Origin: Maribacter aquivivus
GTDB lineage: Bacteria; Bacteroidota; Bacteroidia; Flavobacteriales; Flavobacteriaceae
Assembly: GCF_900142175.1 (NCBI RefSeq)
Contig: NZ_FQZX01000002.1
Coordinates: 62,001 to 126,000 of the forward strand
DNA length: 64,000 bases
Direction: 5' to 3'
Positions 9,012 through 18,642 of this stretch are shown here, piece by piece. Positions within the stretch are counted from its first letter, which is position 1. Every line of letters begins with the position of its first letter. The notes beneath the pieces are model-generated. The model made no database searches. It was given only the letters and a program-made list of their open reading frames with translations, and was not told the DNA's origin. A program made the translations under genes and the position numbers.

Positions 9012-9045
9012 AAAAAGCCTTTGAATTTTAATTCAAAGGCTTTTT
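9012..9045. terminator. Bidirectional Rho-independent terminator
   Basis: A perfect 15-bp stem (9012-9026 with 9031-9045, core AGCCTTTGAAT) and TTTA loop has A5 on one flank and T5 on the other. It lies between the convergent cytochrome and lipoprotein genes and can serve both strands. Confidence 0.9.
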
Positions 9046-9064
9046 ATATTATAATAAACTGTGC

Positions 9065-9637
9065 TTATTCTACTACTACGGTAAAAGTTTGAGCAATGTC
9101 AGTCTCTCCGCCAGCATCAGCGGTAGTGCCGTCGTTTGGTTTTTTAGGCTCATGACGTAACGTAATAGTAATAGTGCCAGAACCAGCATCGCCAGTAGTT
9201 AATTCAAACTCAATACCTATTGGGTTACCGTCCTCATCAGTATCAGTATAAGTCACTTCAGCTAAAGAACCAGTAAGTCCAAAGAAAAACTGGTGCTCAT
9301 CAGATTCTTCAGCTACTTCTTCAGTAATATCTTCTGCAGGAGTTTCAGTTTCATTCAACAATTCTATACTTCCTGAATAAGTTGTATTTGCTGTTAAATT
9401 GTCTGCGGTTATAACAGGAGCATTTGGTCCATCTCCATCTAAATCTTGAGATTGAAGTGTTGCAGTACCATCAGCACTAGTTAAAGTAACAGTCATGGTA
9501 GTAATTATTTCTTCTTCATTTACTACTTCTGGCGTATCGTCATCGCTAGAACATGAAGTCATAACTGTAGCCATTAAACTTAGGGCTAGAACTGCTTTTA
9601 GGGTTTTGTTTCTTTTCATAGTTGTACTTGCTTTCAT
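9065..9637 (-). CDS. Lipoprotein downstream of a metal-type TonB receptor
   Basis: A 190-residue predicted lipoprotein with an N-terminal signal and lipobox (VMTSC) followed by an acidic SSDDD linker, which is the usual surface-export context in flavobacteria. Start is at 9637, but an inner ATG at 9619 gives an equally good signal peptide. The mature part is rich in Thr and acidic residues (VTLTSADGTATL, EFELTTGDAGSGTITITLRHEPK) and looks like a single beta-sandwich. No enzyme motif is seen. Its stop-to-start position 16 bases after the TonB receptor gene suggests that it is the surface partner of that receptor. Confidence 0.7.
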   Translation of the reverse strand: MKASTTMKRNKTLKAVLALSLMATVMTSCSSDDDTPEVVNEEEIITTMTVTLTSADGTATLQSQDLDGDGPNAPVITADNLTANTTYSGSIELLNETETPAEDITEEVAEESDEHQFFFGLTGSLAEVTYTDTDEDGNPIGIEFELTTGDAGSGTITITLRHEPKKPNDGTTADAGGETDIAQTFTVVVE

Positions 9638-9653
9638 TTGTTAGTAATTATTA

Positions 9654-12048
9654 TTAATAGTTAAAAATTAGGCGTAGACTTATATTTCTACCCATATCGT
9701 CTACAAAATATCGTTGGCGGTTTAAGTAATCGCGATAATTGGTATTTAATAGGTTGCTTGCACTTAGACCTACAGTTAAATCATTTTTGTTTTTAAGTGT
9801 AAAAGATGCTTCGGTATTTAGAGATAAAAGGTGATAAGCATCTGGTGATGTATTGATATCCAAAATCACATCTTCTTGCTGTTCTGGAGAAAAAACCTCA
9901 ATGTTATCAGGATATCTTTTTTGCTCGAATGCATACTGACTTTCTAGACTAACTAAAAAATTATTCCATTTAGGGTTTGTATATGTAATGCTATTTGTAA
10001 AGTTGGCTGCAGGTATATTAATCAGCGGCGTATCTGTTTCTGTATCAGTTCCTCTTACCCACGCAAATTTGTGATCTGTTCTAATTCTAGAAGACCAATT
10101 GTTGTATAATGATGCATCAAGACCCAATAGAACGGCATCAGTCTGGCGATAAGACCATACAGGGAAAGCACCTCTAATAGTGAATTCTACACCTGTAGGT
10201 TCAACAAGTATAAAGTCTTTAATACTATTTAGAAAAGGGGGAGAAGGTATAACCCCATTTACTGGTATTTCTTTCTAAGGATAGGGAGAGTTTAGATGAC
10301 GTCTCACTCTTAATTCTTAAATCGCCCAACTCTATACGTGCTGCAGAGTGGTGTAGTCCATCACTAAATAATTCTGAAGGATTAGGAGCCCTTTGCGAGT
10401 ATGCATAATTAAAACGTAAATGATCTTTGTCGTTTAATTCATAATGAAACCCTGCGGTACCAGAGAAATTATGGTAGTCAAAAACAGGATTTACAAGTAA
10501 TTGTGTACCTAAGTCTTCAATAATTATATCTGCAAAATCCACATCATAACCTCGCTCTTCCCAACGGGAAACTCTATAAAACTTTTTTGAATCTATTCTG
10601 CTAAAGTCATAACGAGCACCTGCATCTAAAGTCCAATCACTGTTTAGTTCATAGCTGCTAATAGCGAAAAGACCAAAATCGTATTTGTCGTAATCAGGTA
10701 TCAATCTTCTTACACCAGTATCAGGGTTAGCAAAGTTGGTTTGAAATCTGCCCATTGCGCCAGCCTTAATGTCTAAACCTTGTTTTGCATCAAACTTTAT
10801 ATTGGATAAAATAGAATGAGTGGTTAACTGGAGATCTAATGAAGCTTTATCTGCATCATCACCTACACGAATATCATATTCAAACCTTCTGTTTTTTTGA
10901 AAATCATATTGGGTAGTCCATTTTCCAAATCCTTCGAACCTTCTATAGTAATTTAGTTTTGCTAAATGATGGGTTACTTCTTGGTTAGGATTGGTAATAT
11001 CATAAGTAAAATCATTTATTACGCTTGGAACATCACTATTAATAGCGTTAATTAAATCATCTACATTACCAATATGAGAAGCTCTTAAAATTCCAATTTC
11101 TGAGTTGAAATAAGAATAATATCCTTCCCATCCTTGTTCAAAATCTCTTTTACCAACATTTAGTGATAGGCCACTTTCTTTTATGCCTGTATTAGAAAGT
11201 AGGTAATCTGGAGCTTCTAAATCTCCTAATCTTTTATAAGAACCTTGTGCCTTAATATACAATCCTGATTTATATGATTTGGTCAATGACGATGTAATAT
11301 TACCACCACGACCGTTTGAGAAAAGATTAAGCTGAGTTTTACCAAATAAAGAATCTGTTCTTATAACAGGTAAGGGTTCTAGAACAATAACTCCGCCAAT
11401 GGCGTCACCACCATATTCAATTGCTGCAGCACCTTTGATAACGCTAATGTTCTGGTTGGCATTTACATCAACATTTGGTGCATGTTCCTCTCCCCATTCC
11501 ATGTCTTGCATTCGTACATTGTTGTTCAGTATTAAGATTCTACTGCCATTTAAACCCTGTATTACCGGTTTTACAATATTTCCCCCAGTATTTAAGGTAG
11601 ATACTCCTGGAATCTTCTTTAAGGCATCACCTAAGCTGTTTCCGCTACTACGTTCTACATCTTTTATAGAGAGAATGTTTTCTTGGCCAGAATTAGTATT
11701 CTTTGGTACATCACCAATTACTTTCACTTCTGTTAATTCCTCTAAATGATGTTCAAGTCTAATTTCTGAAAAGGTATCTCCATTAACGGTTACAGTAATA
11801 AACTTCGTAGTACATTCCGGATGCGATATTTCCAATTCTAAAACTCCGTCACACAGATTTTTAAAAGTGAATTTTCCATTTTCTTTAGAAACCGTAGAAA
11901 GGTTTTTACCAGTTAAATTAATAGTAGCGCCACTTAACGGACTATTGTCATGGAAATCAACTATTTCACCTATTAATATTGAATTGCAATCTTGAGCATA
12001 AATAATTGAGCTACAAAAGATTACGAAAACATATAAATAATTTTTCAT
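9654..12048 (-). pseudogene. TonB-dependent receptor, frameshifted (ZnuD-like metal receptor by context)
   Basis: Reads from ATG 12048: signal peptide, carboxypeptidase-regulatory-like domain (about 25-105), plug domain (about 115-220, with IQGLNGSRILILNNNVRMQDMEWGEEHAPNVD and EYGGDAIGGVI), then barrel strands. The frame ends at 10225 after GYTFSPFSK. The missing barrel continues in another frame: removing one C from the C5 run (minus strand; bases 10237-10241) joins SPF to LNSIKDFILVEPTGVEF and on through to the final strand LRLIFNY at 9654, giving one 797-residue receptor. So this is a single-base insertion, a strain mutation, a sequencing error or a slippery on/off site. The EEHAPN motif and the neighbouring small Cys/His protein suggest zinc or copper uptake, which is inference. 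Confidence 0.88.
10237..10241 (-). other. Frameshift site: C5 run in the TonB receptor gene
   Basis: On the minus strand the run reads CTCCCCCTTTTCTAAATAG. With five C the frame reaches TAG within five codons; with four C the receptor continues for about 190 more residues. The two frames join exactly at this homopolymer. Confidence 0.85.
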
Positions 12049-12113
12049 TATATAAGTTTTTCGATAGTATGTACCGATTCTAAAAAGGAATCGAATTAAT
12101 TGTGGATAGTGTA

Positions 12114-12419
12114 CTAGTCTTGGAAGGGGGGAGGTCTGCCGAAAGTTGCATACCTAAAATAAAATGAAGGAGCCTCTAAAACTAAAGGCGTAATTTTTTT
12201 ATCAGTAAAAAATATAAAAGGTAAAAGAATTAATAACAAAATGGCAACAAATGTAAATTCAGAATTTTGACTCTGAATAGCCATTTCGCAAATACTACAA
12301 TTCTCTATAGTATCAACAGAATTGTCATCATGGGAATACACGTGAAAAGAAGTCACCTTAATTAGCATAAGGCAAAACAAAATAAATACAGAGAAATATG
12401 TAAATACTGAATTCTTCAC
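12114..12419 (-). CDS. Small membrane protein with His/Cys segment, upstream of the TonB receptor
   Basis: Starts with GTG at 12419 (no earlier Met; the first internal Met would cut the first membrane helix). A 101-residue protein with an N-terminal hydrophobic helix (about 6-24), a short periplasmic loop with FHVYSHDD and ENCSICE, and a second helix (about 56-73). The His-containing loop followed by CxxC resembles the small proteins that sit in front of zinc or copper TonB receptors (DUF2946-like), but I cannot confirm the family. It is 65 bases upstream of the receptor gene and probably in the same transcript, and may bind the metal. Confidence 0.65.
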   Translation of the reverse strand: MKNSVFTYFSVFILFCLMLIKVTSFHVYSHDDNSVDTIENCSICEMAIQSQNSEFTFVAILLLILLPFIFFTDKKITPLVLEAPSFYFRYATFGRPPPFQD

Positions 12420-12477
12420 AACGCTAAAGTACTAAAAGAAGTAGAACTGAATGTTAAAGAAAACCTAACAAACGTTT

Positions 12478-12792
12478 TTAAAATAAGAATCCGAGTCCTA
12501 ATCTTTTGAGCATCTTTTTTTCAAAAGCCCAAAAGAATTTGAATTGCCCAAATAACCAGCCATATATTACCAATAGTATCTGGTAAAAGGGAAAAATTAA
12601 TAGAATTCGTAAAATCCAATACATTGTTGTACCCCACCATGCATCTGGAAAATTAGCTTGCTGTAGCCCAATTAAATTTAAAAAAGGTTTTGCAACAAAG
12701 ACAGAAGATGATCCGGTAATGGAAAAAACAATAAAAATAATAGTTAATTGAAAATTGCTGGTAACTCCCCAACGCTCTTTTAATTTTTGCAT
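12478..12792 (-). CDS. Small conserved membrane protein (probably DUF6787)
   Basis: Start set at ATG 12792 (MQKLKERWGV); the longer frame from TTG 12813 adds seven residues that are not needed. A 104-residue protein with two membrane spans (about residues 13-35 and 60-82) and a C-terminal basic amphipathic tail. Blocks like WGVTSNFQLTIIFIVFSITG and YWILRILLIFPFYQILLV are typical of a family seen across Bacteroidota that I recall as DUF6787. No function is known to me. It lies 30 bases after the next lipoprotein gene on the same strand. Confidence 0.75.
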   Translation of the reverse strand: MQKLKERWGVTSNFQLTIIFIVFSITGSSSVFVAKPFLNLIGLQQANFPDAWWGTTMYWILRILLIFPFYQILLVIYGWLFGQFKFFWAFEKKMLKRLGLGFLF

Positions 12793-12822
12793 GACATGTG
12801 TTGAATGCCGCAAATATACTTT

Positions 12823-13287
12823 TTAAATACGGGGTACAAAAGGACCCAAACGTTGATTATATTTTCTTTGAAAATAGATGAAGTAATTATAAAGTTTGTA
12901 ATTAACTTCATACCCATAATCTATTTGATTTGAGTAATCTATGCTTAGTTCATATAAATTGGGGTCAAACCGAGATGGCTGCATAACCCTGTTGTTCCAT
13001 TCTACAACCATGATGTAATTTCTATTTTCAAGGAAATTTCGGGAATAATAACCCTCTGGTTTGGCAATTGAACTTAGCCATGTATTGAAACCAGGCTCAA
13101 TAATTATTATTTCGTATTCTGTCTTGTCACTAGAAATAGTAATGGTATCGCCTTGTACTTGTTTAAAAGCCTGTTCTTCGGTATTCGAAATAGCTAATGA
13201 TTCTTTTGATGCTCCGCAGTTTAATAGAAGTAAAGAGATGGTGCTTACAATCAGCATGATAATAAAAGAGGTGTATTTCGTTTTCAT
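12823..13287 (-). CDS. Conserved lipoprotein (probably DUF6146)
   Basis: A 154-residue lipoprotein with a signal peptide and lipobox LLLLNC (Cys24). The mature part has EYEIIIIEPGFNTWL, PEGYYSRNFLENRNYIMVVEWN and a Tyr-rich end IDYGYEVNYKLYNYFIYFQ, the pattern of a flavobacterial family that I recall as DUF6146. No catalytic residues are recognised. The gene is probably expressed with the DUF6787-like gene downstream; a terminator separates it from the DUF937 gene upstream. Confidence 0.75.
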   Translation of the reverse strand: MKTKYTSFIIMLIVSTISLLLLNCGASKESLAISNTEEQAFKQVQGDTITISSDKTEYEIIIIEPGFNTWLSSIAKPEGYYSRNFLENRNYIMVVEWNNRVMQPSRFDPNLYELSIDYSNQIDYGYEVNYKLYNYFIYFQRKYNQRLGPFVPRI

Positions 13288-13301
13288 GAATTATAAGATA
13301 C

Positions 13302-13332
13302 AAAAAAACCCGCTTGCAGTTGCAAGCGGGTT
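13302..13332 (-). terminator. Rho-independent terminator after the DUF937 gene
   Basis: A perfect 12-bp stem (AACCCGCTTGCA, 13307-13318, with 13321-13332) and a 2-base apparent loop, followed on the minus strand by a run of seven T (A run 13302-13308). It ends transcription of the DUF937 gene before the DUF6146-like gene. Confidence 0.9.
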
Positions 13333-13354
13333 ATATAAATAGAATTTTAAAATC

Positions 13355-13987
13355 TTATTTACCAAAAAGACCTCCTAAAAGACCTCCAATTCCACCACTA
13401 CTTTTACTACCGCCCATTACCATGCCGGCAACGTCATCTAGTATGCTGCCATCACCATCTGCATCTAACAAAGAAGTAATTAAGCTTTGGTTTTCTTGTG
13501 GTTGTCCACCTAACATGCTACCTAAAAGAGCATTCATGCCAGTACCGTCACTTACGTTACTTTGTGCAGTTTGCTTTCCTATCATTCCCATAACTATAGG
13601 AGCAGCTATTTTTAAAATTTGTGCAACTGATCCAGAATCAATACCAGATTTTTGACTCAACGCATTTTCAACCTGTGGTTGTTTGTCGCCAAAAACATGA
13701 CCCAAAATACCGGCACCGTCTGCCATAACGCTATCATCAACACCGCCGCCAAAAAGACCGCCTAAATTATCTAATATACCACCAGAATGGTTACTAGATA
13801 ATGCACTCATTAAACCTTGAGCACCTTCTGGAGTAGAAACGTTTTTTTTCATTGCACCAAGAATAAGTGGCATAGCCATACTTAGTACACTTGCGGTTTT
13901 ATCTGCTGGTTGATTTGTTTGACCTGCAACTCCGCTAATTAATTGTTGACCCATTGGGCTATTTAATAAATCTAATAATCCTGCCAT
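13355..13987 (-). CDS. DUF937 domain-containing protein
   Basis: A 210-residue Gly/Ala/Met-rich protein starting GLLDLLNSPMGQQLISG, with SVLSMAMPLILGAMKKNVSTPEGAQGL and a second copy-like block SVAQILKIAAPIVMGMIGKQT, the pattern of DUF937 (YidB-like) proteins. No signal peptide. The C-terminus is low-complexity (GGSKSSGGIGGLLGGLFGK), and the DLDGDGS-like segment LLDADGDGSILDD looks like an EF-hand-type calcium loop. Function unknown; it lies 69 bases after serA on the same strand. Confidence 0.85.
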   Translation of the reverse strand: MAGLLDLLNSPMGQQLISGVAGQTNQPADKTASVLSMAMPLILGAMKKNVSTPEGAQGLMSALSSNHSGGILDNLGGLFGGGVDDSVMADGAGILGHVFGDKQPQVENALSQKSGIDSGSVAQILKIAAPIVMGMIGKQTAQSNVSDGTGMNALLGSMLGGQPQENQSLITSLLDADGDGSILDDVAGMVMGGSKSSGGIGGLLGGLFGK

Positions 13988-14056
13988 TGTAATAGTTAAT
14001 TTAATGTTTACATTGTAAAATACGAAAAAGAGTCCAGAATATTGCCTTTTTAGCTC

Positions 14057-15007
14057 CTATTTTAATAGGGTAATGATTTGGTCTGCCAATTCTAGTCCAA
14101 TTCTTTCTTGAGCTTCAAGTGTAGCTGCACCAATATGTGGCGTTAGTGATATACTAGAATGCATCAATATTTTAACTTCTGGTGTTGGTTCAGATTCATA
14201 AACATCTAAACCAGCAAAGGCAACAGATCCATTTTCCAAAGCTTCAATTAAAGCAACTTCATCTAATACTCCGCCTCTAGCTGCATTTACGATACCTACT
14301 CCCTTTTTCATTTGAGAGAATTCTGTTTTACCTAGTACATAACTATCTTGACCTGGTATATGTAACGATATATAATCTGCATGCTTAAGTAAGTCTTCTT
14401 TCGATGTGTTTTTTAAATTGAAAGTCACTTTCTGACCATCGAAAAAAGAAAGTTCAATATCGGTCTGTTCTACTTCTGGGTCACAATACACAACATTCAT
14501 ACCTGCGCCTATAGCAAGTTTTGCGGTTGCTTGACCAATATTACCGAAGCCGAATAGACCCAAAGTTTTACCTCTAAGTTCTGTACCTTTTGAATACGAT
14601 TTTTTAAGTCCCTTAAAGTTACTATCACCCTCTAAAGGCATATTTCTGTTAGCGTCAAATAAAAAACGCGCTCCACCAAAAAGATGTGCAAATACTAATT
14701 CTGCCACAGATTCTGATGATGCAGAAGGCGTGTTTATTATATGAATGTCTTTAGATCTTGCATAATCAACATCAATATTATCCATGCCAACACCACCTCT
14801 TCCTATTAATTTTAGGGTAGGGCAGGCGTCAATTAAATCTTTTCTAACCTTAGTGGCACTACGTACTAATAAGGCATCGATTTTGTGTTCGTTTATATAA
14901 TTTGCTAGCTGTTCTTGTGCAACAGTTGTCGTTAAAACTTCAAATCCTGATTTCTCTAAAGCGTCAATGCCGTTTTGAGAAATACCATCATTTGCTAATA
15001 TCTTCAT
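14057..15007 (-). CDS. serA: D-3-phosphoglycerate dehydrogenase (D-2-hydroxyacid dehydrogenase)
   Basis: Start set at ATG 15007 (MKILANDGIS, 316 residues); the open frame runs on to 15124 but through a palindromic repeat that does not look like protein. Two-domain D-2-hydroxyacid dehydrogenase with Rossmann motif GLFGFGNIGQATAKLA, substrate-binding GRGGVGMDNIDV, the Arg-containing VNAARGGVLDE, and catalytic His in LTPHIGAAT. It is a short form without the ACT regulatory domain. Its location downstream of serC supports the role of oxidising 3-phosphoglycerate in serine synthesis rather than another hydroxyacid. Confidence 0.93.
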   Translation of the reverse strand: MKILANDGISQNGIDALEKSGFEVLTTTVAQEQLANYINEHKIDALLVRSATKVRKDLIDACPTLKLIGRGGVGMDNIDVDYARSKDIHIINTPSASSESVAELVFAHLFGGARFLFDANRNMPLEGDSNFKGLKKSYSKGTELRGKTLGLFGFGNIGQATAKLAIGAGMNVVYCDPEVEQTDIELSFFDGQKVTFNLKNTSKEDLLKHADYISLHIPGQDSYVLGKTEFSQMKKGVGIVNAARGGVLDEVALIEALENGSVAFAGLDVYESEPTPEVKILMHSSISLTPHIGAATLEAQERIGLELADQIITLLK

Positions 15008-15015
15008 ATGTTTTA

Positions 15016-15075
15016 CTCGATATCGAGATTTTAATGTTCTGAGGTTTACTAGCCCGTACCGTTCGGGCAGACCTC
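15016..15075. repeat. Palindromic element between serC and serA
   Basis: A perfect 12-bp palindrome CTCGATATCGAG (15016-15027) is followed by a two-part hairpin: GAGGT (15041-15045) pairs with ACCTC (15071-15075), and GCCCG (15052-15056) with CGGGC (15064-15068). The segment is more GC-rich than its surroundings and has no terminator T run. It resembles small dispersed palindromic repeats of the REP type, but only one copy is in this window. Confidence 0.5.
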
Positions 15076-15189
15076 GAAATTTTACGTTGGTTCTCTTAGT
15101 ATATCCTCGTGGGCTTACCCCCAAAGTATTTTCCTAAAATTTAAATGGGGAACAGAATGTTCACTAATAAAGTAAATCGTTTCAGTCGA

Positions 15190-16254
15190 TTATCCTTTAC
15201 GCTCCATTTCGCTCATTACGTCTACCAATACACCAACACTTTCCAACGAAAGCGCATTGTACATGCTAGCTCTGTAGCCACCAACAGAACGGTGACCATT
15301 TAAACCATTAATGCCAGCTTCTTTTAACATGTTGTCAAATGTTGTTTTCAAAACTTCATCTGTAATATTAAAGGTGGCATTCATTAAAGAACGGTCTTCT
15401 ATATTCGCATAACCTTCAAACACAGGGTTTAAGTCTATTTCAGAATATAACAATCTTGCTTTTTTCTCATTTACTTCTTCAATAGCAGTAATACCTCCAA
15501 GATTTTTTAGCCACTCTAACGTTAGCATAGAAGTATAAACAGCAAACACTGATGGAGTATTGAACATACTATCTTTTGCGATATGCGTTTGATAATTAAG
15601 CATAGAAGGCACTTTTCTAGACACTTTACCTAAAATATCATCTTTAACAATTACTAAAGTGGTACCTGCAGGTCCCATGTTTTTCTGTGCTCCAGCATAA
15701 ATTAAATCGAACTGAGAAAAATCCATAGTTCTAGAAAAAATGTCAGAACTCATGTCGCAAATTAAAGGACAATCAGTTTTTGGAAATTTCTTGAACTGCG
15801 TCCCAAATATTGTATTGTTTGAAGTAATATGTAGGTAATCTAATCCAGATGGTACAGTATAACCTTTGGGGATGTATTTAAAATTTTCATCTTTAGAAGA
15901 TCCAACTTCAATGACTTCTCCAAATAATTTAGCTTCTTTAATTGCCTTGTCGCTCCATGTGCCAGTGTTTAAATAACCAGCTTTGGTTTCTAATAAGTTA
16001 TATGCCACCATTAAAAACTCTAAGCTTGCGCCACCTTGAAGAAAAAGTGCAGTATAACCTTTATCTTTTAAGTCAAGTAGTTCTAGTGCCAATGATCTTG
16101 CGTTTTCCATTACGGCAACAAAATCTTTACTTCTGTGCGAAATCTCTATAAGAGAAAGCCCTGAGCCGTTAAAGTCCATAACCGCTTCAGAAGCTTTTAA
16201 CAATACTTCTTTTGGTAAAATACAAGGACCGGCGCTAAAATTATGTTTTTTCAT
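15190..16254 (-). CDS. serC: Phosphoserine aminotransferase
   Basis: PLP enzyme that turns 3-phosphohydroxypyruvate and glutamate into phosphoserine; second step of serine synthesis, and in many bacteria also used in pyridoxal phosphate synthesis. A 354-residue protein beginning KKHNFSAGPCILP, with the PLP lysine in YAGAQKNMGPAG and the late HRSVGGYRASMYNALS block that binds phosphate. Full length. serA follows 182 bases downstream with only a palindromic element between, so the two likely share a transcript. Confidence 0.97.
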   Translation of the reverse strand: MKKHNFSAGPCILPKEVLLKASEAVMDFNGSGLSLIEISHRSKDFVAVMENARSLALELLDLKDKGYTALFLQGGASLEFLMVAYNLLETKAGYLNTGTWSDKAIKEAKLFGEVIEVGSSKDENFKYIPKGYTVPSGLDYLHITSNNTIFGTQFKKFPKTDCPLICDMSSDIFSRTMDFSQFDLIYAGAQKNMGPAGTTLVIVKDDILGKVSRKVPSMLNYQTHIAKDSMFNTPSVFAVYTSMLTLEWLKNLGGITAIEEVNEKKARLLYSEIDLNPVFEGYANIEDRSLMNATFNITDEVLKTTFDNMLKEAGINGLNGHRSVGGYRASMYNALSLESVGVLVDVMSEMERKG

Positions 16255-16318
16255 TTTGTTTGTAATTTAAGGATGCAAATGTCAGGATTTTTTAAGTATT
16301 TTCAGTCAGGATGACCAT

Positions 16319-17389
16319 TTAATTCAAGGATGTTCTTAACAAGAAATCAACCGTATCTATACCATCTGCATAATCGTTTAACGAAGGTTTTTGTGTTTGT
16401 CCAAATGATATTTCGCCTTCTATAACGCCGGATGAGACTATGCATTGAATTTTATCTTCTTCGGTTTGTAAATATTCTTTTAATGCAGGAATATCATCAT
16501 AATACTCATAAAACAAAGATGCAATAGGGGATCCAAAGCTTTTTTCTTCTTTTAAAATCAAGAATCCATTATCTAAGATTTTGAATTCGCTCATCAAATA
16601 AACAGCCTTATTGTAATCATAATTGTTAGCGTATTTATTATGATTTATAATATCGTTGTATGGAAACATAGCTTTGAAAAATGTATCGATGTTGTAATCT
16701 TTCGGAATATAGATTTTAGAGACACTTCTGCAGCCTAATCCAAAATACCTGAAAATATCTTCACCAAGAGCAGTTAATTCTTCAGTAGTCTCATTGCCTG
16801 TTAAAACCGCTACCGAATTTCTGTTTTTGCGGATAATATTTGGTTTTTTACCAAAATAAAATTCAAAATACCTTGCAGTATTATTGCTGCCAGTTGCTAT
16901 TACGGCATCATAGTTTTCTAATTTCTCCTTTGTAAACGTTACCCTGTCTTTGAAGAAGGGTTCAATTTCTATAAGATAATCAATAAGCAGAGGAATCAAT
17001 TTCTGGTCGTTACTAGATAGCTTTACCAATGCTTTATTTCCTGTAACTAATACACATAGAAGGTCATGAAACCCTACTAAGGGAATATTACCAGCCATTA
17101 TTAGTGCCACTGTTTTTTCTTCATTAGAATTAAGATCATATGCATTTAACCAATTTTCTAGATTACTTTGGGTTAGTACATTTGACCATTCTTTAAAAGC
17201 ATGCACACAATTTTCTTCTGAAAACCAACCATTATAATGTTTAGCCCTTTCGGCTTCAGTTTTAAAACGCTCGATCCATTTGTCATTTAAATGATCAGAA
17301 ATAGTGTTTGCTGTGATTAATTCACAAAATGTACTTAGAAAATTTCCAAGTTTAACAAAAGCTTTTATACTAAGGTTGCTATGGGTCAT
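16319..17389 (-). CDS. Acyl-CoA reductase, LuxC-like
   Basis: A 356-residue protein of the LuxC/acyl-CoA reductase family (PF05893), related to aldehyde dehydrogenases. Seen: VALIMAGNIPLVGFHDLLCVLVTGN (nucleotide-binding start), VIATGSNNTARYFEFYFG, and the catalytic Cys region in YFGLGCRSVSKIYIP. Family members reduce fatty acyl-CoA to aldehyde with NADPH. The substrate here is unknown and no luciferase genes are present. It is divergent from the ferredoxin gene, a pairing that suggests a shared redox role (inference). Confidence 0.88.
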   Translation of the reverse strand: MTHSNLSIKAFVKLGNFLSTFCELITANTISDHLNDKWIERFKTEAERAKHYNGWFSEENCVHAFKEWSNVLTQSNLENWLNAYDLNSNEEKTVALIMAGNIPLVGFHDLLCVLVTGNKALVKLSSNDQKLIPLLIDYLIEIEPFFKDRVTFTKEKLENYDAVIATGSNNTARYFEFYFGKKPNIIRKNRNSVAVLTGNETTEELTALGEDIFRYFGLGCRSVSKIYIPKDYNIDTFFKAMFPYNDIINHNKYANNYDYNKAVYLMSEFKILDNGFLILKEEKSFGSPIASLFYEYYDDIPALKEYLQTEEDKIQCIVSSGVIEGEISFGQTQKPSLNDYADGIDTVDFLLRTSLN

Positions 17390-17394
17390 TATAT

Positions 17395-17425
17395 TTGTAT
17401 ACTAATTCACTAGGAATTACCTTTG
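17395..17425 (+). promoter_or_regulatory. Promoter of the ferredoxin gene
   Basis: TTG at 17395-17397 and TACCTTTG at 17418-17425 with a 20-base spacer match the Bacteroidota consensus. A small hairpin ATGCCC/GGGCAT (17439-17444 with 17455-17460) lies in the short leader between this promoter and the ATG at 17479. Confidence 0.55.
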
Positions 17426-17436
17426 TGCAAAAATAA

Positions 17437-18583
<1,147 letters not shown>

Positions 18584-18592
18584 GATGCAAAA

Positions 18593-18622
18593 AAAAAGCT
18601 ACCTAAAAATAGGTAGCTTTTT
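18593..18622 (-). terminator. Rho-independent terminator after the FecA-like receptor gene
   Basis: A perfect 13-bp stem (18593-18605 with 18610-18622, core AGCTACCTA) and AAAA loop lies 20 bases after the receptor stop; the minus strand then has a long T run (A run 18589-18597). Confidence 0.9.
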
Positions 18623-18642
18623 GCAAATAAAACTAAATCAAA

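Noticed and set aside
10225..10241. Programmed translational frameshift in the TonB receptor
   Set aside because: No slippery heptamer plus downstream structure of the kind used by known sites was recognised; a simple homopolymer indel is more likely.
15007..15124. N-terminal extension of SerA up to 15124
   Set aside because: The added 39 residues cross a palindromic repeat and the family begins at MKILANDG; the extension is kept open by chance.
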